This document shows, piece after piece, positions 45,165-54,314 of a DNA stretch of 64,000 bases. Made by a program: the position numbers and the translations under genes. Below the pieces are notes generated by a model. It searched no databases. It was not told where the DNA came from and saw only the letters and a program-made list of their open reading frames with translations. Position 1 is the stretch's first letter; every line of letters starts with the position of its first letter. The DNA is from CAWFXC01 sp963819735 (GTDB lineage Bacteria; Actinomycetota; Acidimicrobiia; IMCC26256; DASPTH01): assembly GCA_963819735.1 (NCBI GenBank), contig CAWFXC010000001.1, forward strand, positions 744,001 through 808,000, in the 5' to 3' direction.

Positions 45165-45639
45165 AACCGTCACTCAGGTCCCCGCGGTCGAGGGCTGGTT
45201 CACCACCGACTCTCGCGAACCCCGTCTCATCGGCGCAAAGTGCCCGGTGTGCTCGACGATCGTGTTCCCGCCCCGCGCCGGCGCGTGCCCGAACCCCGAC
45301 TGCGACTCCGACTCGCTCGATCCCACCGAGCTGTCGCGTCGCGGGCGGGTGTGGTCGTACACCGAGAACCACTACGCACCGCCGCCGCCCTACGTCGCGG
45401 CGGAGCCGTTCGTGCCGTACGCGCTCGCCGCGGTCGAGTTGGCTGAGGAAGGGATCGTGGTGCTCGGGCAGGTGGCCAAGGGCGTGCAGGCCGACGAGCT
45501 GCACGTCGGCATGGAGATGCAGATCGAGCTCGACACCCTCTACCGCGACGACGAGCACGAGTACCTCGTGTACGTGTGGGCACCGGCGGCCCCCGCTCCG
45601 GGGTCGGCGCAGCCCGCGCAGAACAACGGTGCGTCGTGA
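45157..45639 (+). CDS. DUF35 OB-fold protein with zinc ribbon
   Basis: A 160-aa protein: CPVC and CPNPDC zinc pairs at about 29-49, then an OB-fold (GRVWSYTENHYAPPPPYV). Together with the overlapping thiolase-like gene it has the layout of the ChsH2-DUF35/Ltp2 aldolase that cuts steroid side chains. GTG 45157 is chosen because no other in-frame start precedes the fold; no ribosome site is possible, fitting a leaderless transcript. The last 20 residues are Ala/Pro-rich. Confidence 0.9.
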   Translation: MSETVTQVPAVEGWFTTDSREPRLIGAKCPVCSTIVFPPRAGACPNPDCDSDSLDPTELSRRGRVWSYTENHYAPPPPYVAAEPFVPYALAAVELAEEGIVVLGQVAKGVQADELHVGMEMQIELDTLYRDDEHEYLVYVWAPAAPAPGSAQPAQNNGAS

Positions 45640-46838
45640 GCAGCGAACGCGACGTCGCGATCCTCGGTGTCGGCATGCACCCGTGGGGCAAGTGGGGTCG
45701 CGACTTCACCGAGTACGGCATGGTCGCGGCGCGTGCGGCCCTCGCCGACGCCGGGATCGCGTGGCGCGACATCCAGTACGTCGCCGGTGCCGACACCATC
45801 CGCAACGGATATCCCGGGTTCATCGCCGGCGCCACCTTCGCGCAGAAGCTCGGTTGGACCGGCGTGCGCGTGTCGTCGAGCTACGCGGCGTGCGCTTCGG
45901 GGGCCCAGGCCCTGCACCAGGCGCGGGCGCAGATCTTGGCCGGCTACTGCGACGTCGCGCTGGTGATCGGCGCCGACACCACGCCCAAGGGTTTCTTCGC
46001 GCCGGTCGGTGGTGAGCGCAAGACCGATCCCGACTGGCTGCGCTTCCACCTCCTGGGTGCGACCAACCCCGTGTACTTCGCGCTGTACGCCCGTCGCCGC
46101 ATGGACGTCTACGGCGCGACGGTCGACGACTTCGCGCAGGTGAAGGTGAAGAACTCGCAGCACGGTCTGCACAACCCGAACGCGCGCTTCCGCAAGGAGA
46201 ACACGGTCGCCGACGTCGTCAACAGCCCGGTGGTCGCCGATCCGCTCCGGCTCCTCGACATCTGCGCGACGTCCGACGGCGCCGCCGCCGTCATCGTCTC
46301 CAGCATGGACTTCGCGCGCCGTCACCGCGGTTCCCTGGACGGCGTGCCGCGCGTGAAAGCGGTGTCGACGGTGACCCCGCGGTACCCGCAGACCGTGCTC
46401 GAGCTCCCCGACTTCGCCACCGATTCCAGCGCGGCCGTGGCCCCGCCCGAGCGCAACTTCAAGGACTCGATCGCGGGCGCGGCCTACGAGGAGGCCGGCA
46501 TCGGCCCCGACGACCTGAGCCTGGCCGAGGTCTACGACCTGTCGACCGCGCTCGAGCTCGACTGGTACGAGAACATCGGCCTGTGCGGCGAGGGCGAAGC
46601 CGAGGCGCTGCTGCGCTCGGGCGCCACGACCATCGGCGGGCGCATCCCGGTGAACCCGAGCGGTGGACTCTCCTGCTTCGGCGAAGCCATCCCCGCGCAG
46701 GCGATCGCCCAGGTGTGCGAAGTCACGTGGCAGCTGCAGGGACGCGCCGAGGGCCGCCAGGTCGAGGGCGCCACCGTGGGCATCACCGCCAACCAGGGTC
46801 TGTTCGGCCACGGCTCGTCCGTGATCGTGAGCAACTGA
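45636..46838 (+). CDS. Ltp2-like thiolase-superfamily protein (lipid-transfer protein)
   Basis: A 400-aa thiolase-like protein (MSSERDVAILGVGMHPWG) with Cys in SYAACASGAQAL, the segment NPVYFALYARRRMD, and NPSGGLSCFGEAIPA near the end. In mycobacterial cholesterol catabolism Ltp2 performs retro-aldol cleavage with a DUF35 partner; this gene overlaps its DUF35 by 4 nt, as expected. Aldolase versus thiolase activity is inferred from context. Followed at 52 bp by a classical thiolase. Its stop region has a small AGCAACTG duplication. Confidence 0.9.
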   Translation: MSSERDVAILGVGMHPWGKWGRDFTEYGMVAARAALADAGIAWRDIQYVAGADTIRNGYPGFIAGATFAQKLGWTGVRVSSSYAACASGAQALHQARAQILAGYCDVALVIGADTTPKGFFAPVGGERKTDPDWLRFHLLGATNPVYFALYARRRMDVYGATVDDFAQVKVKNSQHGLHNPNARFRKENTVADVVNSPVVADPLRLLDICATSDGAAAVIVSSMDFARRHRGSLDGVPRVKAVSTVTPRYPQTVLELPDFATDSSAAVAPPERNFKDSIAGAAYEEAGIGPDDLSLAEVYDLSTALELDWYENIGLCGEGEAEALLRSGATTIGGRIPVNPSGGLSCFGEAIPAQAIAQVCEVTWQLQGRAEGRQVEGATVGITANQGLFGHGSSVIVSN

Positions 46839-46890
46839 GCAACTGAATCGCTGCGCCGGCACCACGACGCAAGAGGTAGAGGAGCACGAG

Positions 46891-48039
46891 ATGGCCGAGG
46901 CCTACATCGTCGAAGCGGTACGCACGCCGGTCGGTCGACGCGGCGGCGGTCTGTCACAGGTGCACCCCGCCGATCTCGGGGCGCACTCGATCAAGGCACT
47001 GGTGGAACGCTCGGGCATCGACCCGGCGGCGGTCGACGACGTCATCTTCGGTAACGTCGACAGCATCGGCCCGCAGGCCGGCGACATCGCCCGCACCTGC
47101 TGGCTGGTGGCGGGGCTGCCCGAGCACGTGCCCGGCACCACCGTCGACCGCCAGTGCGGGTCCGCGCAGCAGGCGGTGCACTTCGCCGCGCAGGCCGTGA
47201 TGTCGGGCACGATGGATCTCATCGTCGCGGGCGGGGTGCAGAACATGAGCCAGATCCCGATCTCGGCGGCGATGTTCGCGGGCCAGGAGTACGGGCACGA
47301 GACGCCGTTCTCGGGGTCGCCGGGCTGGGCCGCGCGCTACGGGACCGAAGAGGTGTCGCAGTTCCGGGGCGCCGAGATGATCGCCGAGAAGTGGGACATC
47401 TCCCGCGACGACATGGAGCAGTTCGCGGTGGAGTCGCACGAGCGGGCGATCCGCGCGCGCGCCGAGGGCCGCTTCGAGAACGAGATCGTCCCCCTCGGCG
47501 ACTGCACGTTCGACGAAGGCCCGCGCGAACCCAACTGGGACAAGATCCGCTCGTTGCCGACGCTGATCGAAGGCGGTCGGCTCACCGCCGCGGTGGCGAG
47601 CCAGATCAGCGACGCGTCGGCCGCTCTGCTCATCGCCGGTGAGCAGGCGGTCAAGGACCACGGCCTCACCCCACGCGCCCGCATCCACCACTTGAGCGTG
47701 CTCGCCGACGATCCGGTGATGATGCTCAGCGCGCCGATCCCCGCCACTGAGCGCGCACTCCGCAAGACGGGCATGCGCGTCGACGACATCGACCTCGTCG
47801 AGATCAACGAAGCGTTCGCGTCGGTCGTGCTCGCCTGGCAGAAGGAAACCGGGTTCGATCTCGCGAAGGTCAACGTCAACGGCGGTGCCATCGCGCTCGG
47901 CCATCCGCTCGGAGCCACCGGCGCCCGGCTCATGACCAGCCTGCTCAACGAGCTCGAACGTACGGGCGGGCGCTACGGCCTGCAGACGATGTGCGAGGGC
48001 GGCGGCCAGGCCAACGTCACCATCATCGAACGCCTCTAG
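46891..48039 (+). CDS. Acetyl-CoA C-acyltransferase (classical thiolase)
   Basis: A 382-aa thiolase with all catalytic residues: nucleophile Cys in DRQCGSAQQA (about 90), INEAFASV, His in GGAIALGHPLGATGAR and the second Cys in TMCEGGGQANV. It releases acetyl- or propionyl-CoA from 3-ketoacyl-CoA. Its start MAEAYIVEAVRTPVGRRGGG is like FadA5-type thiolases of actinobacterial steroid clusters. Preceded by GAGGTAGAGG. It is the only thiolase in the window with a complete classical active site. Confidence 0.93.
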   Translation: MAEAYIVEAVRTPVGRRGGGLSQVHPADLGAHSIKALVERSGIDPAAVDDVIFGNVDSIGPQAGDIARTCWLVAGLPEHVPGTTVDRQCGSAQQAVHFAAQAVMSGTMDLIVAGGVQNMSQIPISAAMFAGQEYGHETPFSGSPGWAARYGTEEVSQFRGAEMIAEKWDISRDDMEQFAVESHERAIRARAEGRFENEIVPLGDCTFDEGPREPNWDKIRSLPTLIEGGRLTAAVASQISDASAALLIAGEQAVKDHGLTPRARIHHLSVLADDPVMMLSAPIPATERALRKTGMRVDDIDLVEINEAFASVVLAWQKETGFDLAKVNVNGGAIALGHPLGATGARLMTSLLNELERTGGRYGLQTMCEGGGQANVTIIERL

Positions 48040-48063
48040 TCAGTCCGTGGCTCCGTCCCCGCG

Positions 48064-48978
48064 ATGATCGAGATCCCCGCGGGGACCCGTGTCTTCGGGA
48101 TGCAACTTCCCATCCAGCAGCAGAGCGCGTCGTTCGCCGCCGAGTGGGAGCGGACGGCCGGGCCCGCCGAGCTCGCGCGGGTCGCGCAGACCGCCGACGA
48201 CCACGGCTACTTCTACGTGGCGGTGTGCGACCACATCGCGATCCCGGCGTCGATGGCCGACACGATGGGCACCTACTGGCAGGACTGCATCACCACGCTG
48301 GCGTGGGTCGGCGCCATCACCGAGCGCACCAACCTGCTGTCGCACGCGTACATACTCCCCTTCCGCCACCCCCTCGTGGCGGCGAAGGCGTTCGCCACTC
48401 TCGACCACCTCACCGGCGGGCGCGCCATCGTCGGCGTCGGCGCCGGCCACGTGGAAGCGGAGTTCGCGGCGTTGGGCATCGACCACCCCGGCCGGGGCGC
48501 GCTCATGGAGGAGAAGCTGCCGCCGCTCATCGTTGCGTTGGCGCACGAGTTCGTCGACGGCGTGGGCGCCCGGCCGCGGCCGCTACAGACTCCCCGGCCC
48601 CCGGTGTGGGTCGCCGGGTCGAGCCCGGCCGCCATCCGCCGCGCCGCCACCTACGGCGACGGCTGGCTCCCGCAGGGGCCGTCCGACGCCGCCATGGTCG
48701 CCCGCCTCCAGGCGCTCCGGGCCGAACGCGGCCGGGACGACCGGCCGATGGCGATCGGACACATCACGCCGTTCCTCCACGTGGGGAAGCCCACCTGGGA
48801 GGTCGGCGACGACGTGCTCACCGGCAGCCCGGCCGAGGTTGCCGAGGGCATCCTCGCCGGCACCGCCGACGGCGTGAACCAGGTCCTGGTGCGGTTCAAG
48901 GCCCGTGACTGCGACGAGCTCTGCGACCAGATGGTGGCCTTCGCCACCGGGATCGCCCCCGCGCTCACCACGATCTGA
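48064..48978 (+). CDS. LLM-class F420-dependent oxidoreductase
   Basis: A 304-aa luciferase-like protein (RVFGMQLPIQQQSASFAAEW, AVCDHIAIPASMADTMG, HRPL-style RHPLVAAKAFATLDHLTGGR, VGVGAGHVEAEFAALG). The GxGxGH loop and GSSPAAIRRAATYGDGWLP C-terminal helix match F420-dependent family members. Starts 24 bp after the thiolase and ends the likely operon. Substrate unknown. Confidence 0.9.
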   Translation: MIEIPAGTRVFGMQLPIQQQSASFAAEWERTAGPAELARVAQTADDHGYFYVAVCDHIAIPASMADTMGTYWQDCITTLAWVGAITERTNLLSHAYILPFRHPLVAAKAFATLDHLTGGRAIVGVGAGHVEAEFAALGIDHPGRGALMEEKLPPLIVALAHEFVDGVGARPRPLQTPRPPVWVAGSSPAAIRRAATYGDGWLPQGPSDAAMVARLQALRAERGRDDRPMAIGHITPFLHVGKPTWEVGDDVLTGSPAEVAEGILAGTADGVNQVLVRFKARDCDELCDQMVAFATGIAPALTTI

Positions 48979-49109
48979 CCCGATTTCGGCCTTCTCGGGC
49001 GCGAAAAGCAGGCGCCTCGAGACGGCTACAGCGTCGCCGTCGTCACAATTCGGCCAGTTGTAACGCGGCGCTCATCAAGTTCTCAACCCAGGTCGACGAC
49101 ACTGCACTG

Positions 49110-50204
49110 ATGACACGACGGGCGGGGTGGACCCCACGAATCCTGGGGACCATCCTCGCCGTCGCCGCCGGGTGGTTCCTCTTCCTGCACGCCGACGGCT
49201 TCCTGCCCGCGATCGGCAAGGTCGCGGGCCTCGGGCCGGCCGCGCTCCCGATCGGCCTCGCGATCGTCGCGTTGGGCGTGCTCAACCGCGGTTTCCAGGC
49301 GCACGCCTCGTTCCGGCTGGTCGAGTTGCCGGCGCGCATCGGCCCGATGGTGAGCCTGAGCGCCACGTCGTACGCCACCAACAAGGTCGTGAAGTCGGCG
49401 GGCACCGCCGGCGTCGTCCCGTATCTCGCGCACGCCGATCGGTCCGACCTGTGCCGCGCCCGGGTCGTCGCCGCGTACGTGTCGACCAAGCTGGCCGAGA
49501 CCGTCTCGCTCTGCGCGCTCATCGCGTTCGCCATCGCCGCCGGCGCCGCGACCGGAGGACTCCACGGCGCCGCGCTCTTCGGAGCCATCGGGTCGGCGGG
49601 CTACGCAGTGGTCGTCGGTGGCGCGATGATCGCGATCGCGTGCAAGCGATCACTCGTCGAAGCCATCGCGTTCCGCGCTCGGCGCATCGCGTTCCGGGTC
49701 CGGCACCGCTTCGGCCGCGTGCAGCCCGAACCGGGCGCGTGTCCCGGGCAGGAGCTGGCGAGTGCGATGGACCGTCTGCGCGCCGATCCCCGCGCCGCGG
49801 TCCCGCTGCTCGCGACCGCCCTCCTCGGCAAGCTCATCGGGGTGGCCGGTCTGTGCATGGTGCTGGCGGGTCTCGGTGTCCATCTCGGTCTCGCCACCAC
49901 GTTGCTCGTGTACACGCTCACGCTCATGGCCGCGCTCGTCGGGCCGCTGCCCGGCGGCGTCGGCATCGCCGATGCGTCACTCGGTGCGCTGCTCATAGCC
50001 AACGGCGTGCCCGCGGCATCCGCGGCGGCCGCGGTCGTCGCCTTCCGGCTCCTCGATCTCTGGTTGCCGCTGCTCGCCGGTGCGCTCGCGGGCGCGCGCC
50101 AGTTCCGGCGCAACCGTGCCGCCGAGGCCGCGACCGCCGCGGTGGCCGCGAGCGAGCCCGATCTCCCGATCGCCGTGCGCCCGGAGGCGTTGCTCCCGGT
50201 CTGA
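49110..50204 (+). CDS. Lysylphosphatidylglycerol-synthase-like integral membrane protein
   Basis: A 364-aa protein of the LPG-synthase/flippase transmembrane family (UPF0104). About 7-8 hydrophobic spans include ILGTILAVAAGWFLFLHA, VSLCALIAFAIAAG, AGYAVVVGGAMIAIA, LLATALLGKLIGVAGLCMV and the C-terminal LLDLWLPLLAGALAGA. The GPLPGGVGIADASLGALL loop is the family signature. No catalytic synthetase domain is present. Its link to the catabolic genes is unclear; it may be an unrelated gene with its own 131-bp upstream spacer. Confidence 0.85.
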   Translation: MTRRAGWTPRILGTILAVAAGWFLFLHADGFLPAIGKVAGLGPAALPIGLAIVALGVLNRGFQAHASFRLVELPARIGPMVSLSATSYATNKVVKSAGTAGVVPYLAHADRSDLCRARVVAAYVSTKLAETVSLCALIAFAIAAGAATGGLHGAALFGAIGSAGYAVVVGGAMIAIACKRSLVEAIAFRARRIAFRVRHRFGRVQPEPGACPGQELASAMDRLRADPRAAVPLLATALLGKLIGVAGLCMVLAGLGVHLGLATTLLVYTLTLMAALVGPLPGGVGIADASLGALLIANGVPAASAAAAVVAFRLLDLWLPLLAGALAGARQFRRNRAAEAATAAVAASEPDLPIAVRPEALLPV

Positions 50205-50231
50205 CCCGGTCGCGCCGGCTCCGACCACGCC

Positions 50232-50251
50232 CCGCCGGGGTTAACCGGCGG
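50232..50251. terminator. Hairpin overlapping the convergent dehydrogenase stop
   Basis: CCGCCGG (50232-50238), a 6-nt loop, CCGGCGG (50245-50251). It straddles the stop codon (50241-50243) of the leftward acyl-CoA dehydrogenase and lies 27 bp beyond the rightward membrane-protein stop. A candidate bidirectional terminator without a T-run. Confidence 0.45.
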
Positions 50252-51308
50252 CGGTCTCGGCCAGGATCCGGCCCAGTCGCATCAGCGTGGGCGTCTCGGA
50301 GCCGAGGTCGAGCTCCATCTGCTTGGCCAACAGGAAGTAGCGGTACAGCGGGTAGTCGCGATCGACGCCGACGCCACCGTGGAGGTGGTGCGCGGCGAGC
50401 ACGACGTCCTGACCGCCCTGCGACGCCCAGTACTTCGCCGTCGCCACCTGCGTGGAAGCCGGCATCCCGGTGTCGAGGCGCCACGCGGCCTGCCACGACG
50501 TGAGCTTGATCGCTTCCTTGTTGATGTAGGTGTCGGCGGCGCGCTGGCTCACGGCCTGGAACGTGCCGATCGCCCGGCCGAACTGCTTGCGCTCCTTGAC
50601 GTAGGTCGACGTGAGGTCGAGCGCGGTCGCCGCCGCGCCCGACATGGTGACTGCCATCGCGGTCTGCGCGCGCTCGAGGATCCACGCGACGCCCTCCGGG
50701 CCCGCGAGCTTCGTCGCCGGCGCATCGCGCAGCACGAGGCGCGCCATCGGCGCGCCGAGCATGGTGTCTTCGCGTTCGACGGTGACGCCCGCCCCCGAGG
50801 GGTCGAGCACGTAGAGGCCGTCGGCCGCGGTCACGACGATGCGTTCCGCGATCAGGCCCGCCGGGACGCACACCTTCTCACCGGTGAGCTTGCCGTCGGA
50901 CGAGGCCGCGGTCGACGGGGTCGACGCGTCGCCCACTGCCTCGGAGAGTGCGGCGGTGACGATGCGAGTGCCCGCGGCCACACCGTCGAGTGCGTCGAGC
51001 GCGTCGTACTGCACCAGCGCGGGGACCGCGAGGCCCAGCACCGCCAGCGCGGGGACCGGCGCCGCGGTGCGACCGACCTCCTCGAGCACGATGCACGTCT
51101 CCAGGAACCCGAGCCCGGCGCCACCGGCCGACTCGGGGATCGAGATGCCGACGATCCCGGCGTCGGCGAGCGCGGCCCAGAGGTCGCGATCGAAGCCGTC
51201 GGCGTCGGCGACGACGCCCTTGACCCGCTCGAGCGAGGTCGCGTCGGACAGGATCTTCGCCGCGAGGTCGCGGAGGTCCTGCTGGTCGGAGGTGAACGAG
51301 AAATCCAT
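50241..51308 (-). CDS. Acyl-CoA dehydrogenase small subunit
   Basis: A 355-aa acyl-CoA dehydrogenase of the short-partner type (MDFSFTSDQQDLRDLAAKIL, KERKQFGRAIGTFQAVSQRA, LAAHHLHGGVGVDRDYPLY). Unlike the two other small subunits in the window it is intact. Its start overlaps the stop of the large subunit by 1 nt, so the two should be translated at equal rates and form a heteromeric enzyme. Confidence 0.9.
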   Translation of the reverse strand: MDFSFTSDQQDLRDLAAKILSDATSLERVKGVVADADGFDRDLWAALADAGIVGISIPESAGGAGLGFLETCIVLEEVGRTAAPVPALAVLGLAVPALVQYDALDALDGVAAGTRIVTAALSEAVGDASTPSTAASSDGKLTGEKVCVPAGLIAERIVVTAADGLYVLDPSGAGVTVEREDTMLGAPMARLVLRDAPATKLAGPEGVAWILERAQTAMAVTMSGAAATALDLTSTYVKERKQFGRAIGTFQAVSQRAADTYINKEAIKLTSWQAAWRLDTGMPASTQVATAKYWASQGGQDVVLAAHHLHGGVGVDRDYPLYRYFLLAKQMELDLGSETPTLMRLGRILAETAAG

Positions 51309-52483
51309 CAGCGGTCAGCCCTCGGGAGGCCCAGCGTGAACTGGGAGATCAGGTCGCGTTGCATCTCGTTGACCCCACCACCGAAGGTGAGGATGATCGA
51401 GCCCCGGGTGCCCACCTGCAAGCGGGAGCGCAGCACCGCACCCGGCGCGTCGGGTTCGAGGTAGGACACCGGCCCGAGGATCTCCATGAGGAGCTGGTAG
51501 CCCTCCATGTTGAGCTCGCTGCCGAACACCTTGAGCGCCGAGCAGTGGCCGATGTCGAGGACGCCCTGGGTCGCTTCGTACGCGACCTGCCAGTTCATGA
51601 GGCGGACGACCTCGACCTTTGTGTGCAGCTTGGCCAGGTTGTGCTGCACCCACTCCTGGTCGATCACGCGGCGGCCGTCGGGCAGCTTCGTCTCCTGCGC
51701 GTACTCGGTCACCTCGGTGAGCGCCCGCTCCATCACCCCGCTGGCGAACAGCGTGACCCGCTCGTGGTTGAGCTGGTTGGTGATGAGCTTCCAGCCGTGG
51801 TTCGGGCCGCCGACGACATTGGCGGCGGGGACGACGACGTCTTCGTAGAACACCGCGTTGATGTCGTGGGTGCCGAGGAGGTGGAGCGGCGACATCGTGA
51901 TGCCGGGGGTGTCCATCGGCACGATGATGATCGAGATGCCCTTGTGCTTCGCGGCGTCGGGGTCGGTGCGTACCGCCAGCCAGCAGTAGTCGGAGTCGCT
52001 CGACAGCGACGTCCACATCTTCTGACCGTTGATCACGTACGACTCGCCGTCGCGCACGGCGCGCGTCTGCAGCGCCGCGAGGTCGGTGCCGGCGCCCGGC
52101 TCGGAGTAGCCGATGCAGAAGTGGATGTCACCCGAGAGGATGCGCGGCAGGTAGTCGGCCTTCTGCTCGTCGGTGCCGAACGCCATGATCGTCGGGCCGA
52201 CGCTGTTGAGCGTGAGCATCGGGACGGGCGCGCCGGCGCGCATCGACTCGTCGAAGAAGATGAACTGCTCGATGGCCGAGCGGCCCTGGCCGCCGTACTC
52301 CTTCGGCCAGCCGATCCCGGCCCAACCGTCGGCGCACATCTGCTTCCAGATGCGGCGCGGCAGCTCGCCGATGCCGTGCGAGTGCGACAGGTTGGCGATG
52401 GTCTCGGGGTCGAGCAGCTTGTCGTAGTAGCCGCGCAATTCGGACCGCATCGCCTCTTGCTCCGGCGTGTACCCGATCTCCAT
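51308..52483 (-). CDS. Acyl-CoA dehydrogenase large subunit
   Basis: A 391-aa dehydrogenase (MEIGYTPEQEAMRSELRGYY, IGYSEPGAGTDLAALQTRAV, NGQKMWTSLSSDSDY, FGGGVNEMQRDLISQFTLGLP). The C-terminal VNEMQRD replaces the usual EIQRNI. A GGAG ribosome site lies 6 nt before the ATG, and a TCTGAC-N5-TTCAGA site is 17 bp upstream. Confidence 0.92.
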   Translation of the reverse strand: MEIGYTPEQEAMRSELRGYYDKLLDPETIANLSHSHGIGELPRRIWKQMCADGWAGIGWPKEYGGQGRSAIEQFIFFDESMRAGAPVPMLTLNSVGPTIMAFGTDEQKADYLPRILSGDIHFCIGYSEPGAGTDLAALQTRAVRDGESYVINGQKMWTSLSSDSDYCWLAVRTDPDAAKHKGISIIIVPMDTPGITMSPLHLLGTHDINAVFYEDVVVPAANVVGGPNHGWKLITNQLNHERVTLFASGVMERALTEVTEYAQETKLPDGRRVIDQEWVQHNLAKLHTKVEVVRLMNWQVAYEATQGVLDIGHCSALKVFGSELNMEGYQLLMEILGPVSYLEPDAPGAVLRSRLQVGTRGSIILTFGGGVNEMQRDLISQFTLGLPRADR

Positions 52484-52500
52484 GAGGACTCCGACTCGTT

Positions 52501-52517
52501 TCTGACGGACCTTCAGA
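52501..52517. promoter_or_regulatory. TCTGAC-N5-TTCAGA operator
   Basis: TCTGACGGACCTTCAGA, one mismatch from the shared palindrome, between the leftward dehydrogenase pair (17 bp away) and the rightward epimerase-like gene (70 bp away). A second GTCAGA half-site lies at 52555-52560. Confidence 0.6.
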
Positions 52518-52587
52518 TTCTGACCGCGATTGTGGTCTACTACACGTCGACGCCGTCAGAGAAGCCGTCTCGTGGAAGGCCCCCACC

Positions 52588-53508
52588 ATGACTCCTCCCC
52601 CGCTCGCGGACAAGCGCATCCTCGTCACCGGGATCACCGGGATGGTGGCCGGGCCGATGGCGGCCAAGCTGGCCCGCGACAACACGGTGTTCGGGGCCGC
52701 CCGCTTCGCCGATCCGGCCCAGCGGGAAGCGCACGAGGCGGCGGGGATCTCCACCATCCGCGTCGACCTCGAGCTCGGCGAGCTCGACGAGGTGCCTGAC
52801 GACCTCGACTACGTCCTCCACTTCGCGGTGGCGAAGACCAACCACTTCGGCCGCGACCTCACCGCCAACGCCGAGGGCGCGGCCAACCTGATGGAGCGGT
52901 GCAAGGACGTCACCGCGTTCTTCCACTGCAGCTCGGGGGGCGTGTACCAGGAGCACGAGCACGACCACCTCACCGAAGACGCCGCGCTCGGCGACAGCCA
53001 CCGCGCCGCGGGCATGGAGAGCTACTCGATCTCCAAGATCGCGGCCGAGACGCTGGTGCAGTTCACCGCCAAGCGCCTCGACATCCCCACGGTGATCGCG
53101 CGGCTGAGCGTGCCCTACGGCGACACCTTCGGGTGGCCGTTCTTCCACCTGATGATGCTCGAGTACGGCATGGCGATCCCCGTACACCCGGACGCGCCGT
53201 CGCAGTACAACCCGCTGCACCTCGACGACATCGTGGGATCGTTGCCCACTCTCCTCGGCGCCGCGTCGACGCCGGCCACCGTCGTCAACTGGGGCGGCGA
53301 CGAGATCGTGAGCGTCGAACAGTGGTGCGCGCTGATCGGCGAGATCATCGACAAGCCCGTCACGTTCGAATCGACCGAGGCGAGCGTGCCGCCCCTCATC
53401 CTCGACGTCGGCAAGCTCAACTCACTCGGGTTCCACTCCACCGTCGGGTGGAAGGACGGCATCCGGCGGCTCGTCGACACCTCGTACCCCACGCTCAAGC
53501 AGAGTTAG
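52588..53508 (+). CDS. NAD-dependent epimerase/dehydratase-family protein
   Basis: A 306-aa extended SDR with a Rossmann loop TGITGMVAGP at about 14-23 and SYSISK as YxxxK. It lacks a clear sugar-nucleotide site, and close homologues in catabolic clusters act on hydroxy-steroid or lignin-like substrates; the reaction here is unknown. ATG 52588 follows a GGAAGG ribosome site. It ends 5 bp from the convergent SDR. Confidence 0.88.
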   Translation: MTPPPLADKRILVTGITGMVAGPMAAKLARDNTVFGAARFADPAQREAHEAAGISTIRVDLELGELDEVPDDLDYVLHFAVAKTNHFGRDLTANAEGAANLMERCKDVTAFFHCSSGGVYQEHEHDHLTEDAALGDSHRAAGMESYSISKIAAETLVQFTAKRLDIPTVIARLSVPYGDTFGWPFFHLMMLEYGMAIPVHPDAPSQYNPLHLDDIVGSLPTLLGAASTPATVVNWGGDEIVSVEQWCALIGEIIDKPVTFESTEASVPPLILDVGKLNSLGFHSTVGWKDGIRRLVDTSYPTLKQS

Positions 53509-53513
53509 TTCAG

Positions 53514-54251
53514 CTAGCTGTAGTTGGAGCCGCCGTTCAGCTGGACGGTCTGGCCGGTGAACCACTCCGCTTCGTTCGACGCGAGGTACACACAGATCGC
53601 GCCGACGTCGGCGGGCGTGCCCACCCGGCCAACGGGAATCGTGCGGGCCAGCGCGGCGGTGGCATCGGAGCTCGAGAGCTGCATCAGCCCCAGCGCCACG
53701 CAGTTGGCGGTGACGCCCGACCGCGCGTTCTCCGCCGCGAGGTGGCGCATGAACGAGATCGCGCCGCCCTTGCCTGCGGCGTACGGCGACACGCCGATGT
53801 TCAGCCCGGTGGTGCCCGCGCCCGACGAGATCGTGATCACCCGGCCGAACCCGCGATCGCACATGCCGTTGATGACGGCCCGCGCGCAATGGAGCACCCC
53901 GAACAGGTTCACGTCGATGGCGCCCCGCCAACCTGCGGGCTCGGTGTCGCGGAACTGCACCATGCCCATGGTCTCGGCCCCGCCGTTGCCCGCGTTGTTC
54001 ACCAGGATGTCGACCACACCGACGTCGTCGATCGCGGCGGCCACCGCGTCGTAGTCGGTCACGTCGAATTCTGCGCTCGACGCCTGCCCGCCGGCGGCGG
54101 TGATCGCCGCGACCGTCGCGTCAGCTCGTTCCGCTCGCAGGTCGTTCACGACCACGGTCGCACCTTGCGCGGCCAATGCCCGGGCGATGCCGGCGCCGAC
54201 GTTCTGACCGGCGCCGGTGACCAGCGCCGTCCTCCCCGTGAGGTCGAACAT
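53514..54251 (-). CDS. SDR-family oxidoreductase
   Basis: A 245-aa classical SDR (FDLTGRTALVTGAGQNVGAG, NNAGNGG, Ser in TISSGAGT, SPYAAGKGG as YxxxK, NGGSNYS at the end). The GAGQNVGAG loop replaces the standard GxxxGIG with GxxxNVG. Downstream member of the leftward alpha/beta hydrolase/MBL/SDR group, with a 63-bp gap from the MBL protein. Likely a 3-hydroxyacyl-CoA or alcohol dehydrogenase. Confidence 0.9.
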   Translation of the reverse strand: MFDLTGRTALVTGAGQNVGAGIARALAAQGATVVVNDLRAERADATVAAITAAGGQASSAEFDVTDYDAVAAAIDDVGVVDILVNNAGNGGAETMGMVQFRDTEPAGWRGAIDVNLFGVLHCARAVINGMCDRGFGRVITISSGAGTTGLNIGVSPYAAGKGGAISFMRHLAAENARSGVTANCVALGLMQLSSSDATAALARTIPVGRVGTPADVGAICVYLASNEAEWFTGQTVQLNGGSNYS

Positions 54252-54314
54252 GTTCCCCCGCTTCCGCTTCTGCTCTCGTGCTCATCGCCTACCTGCGCCG
54301 CGTCGCCGGCCGGG

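Noticed and set aside
46833..46848. AGCAACTG duplication at the end of the Ltp2-like gene
   Set aside because: Only an 8-bp repeat that doubles the stop region; too short to infer function.
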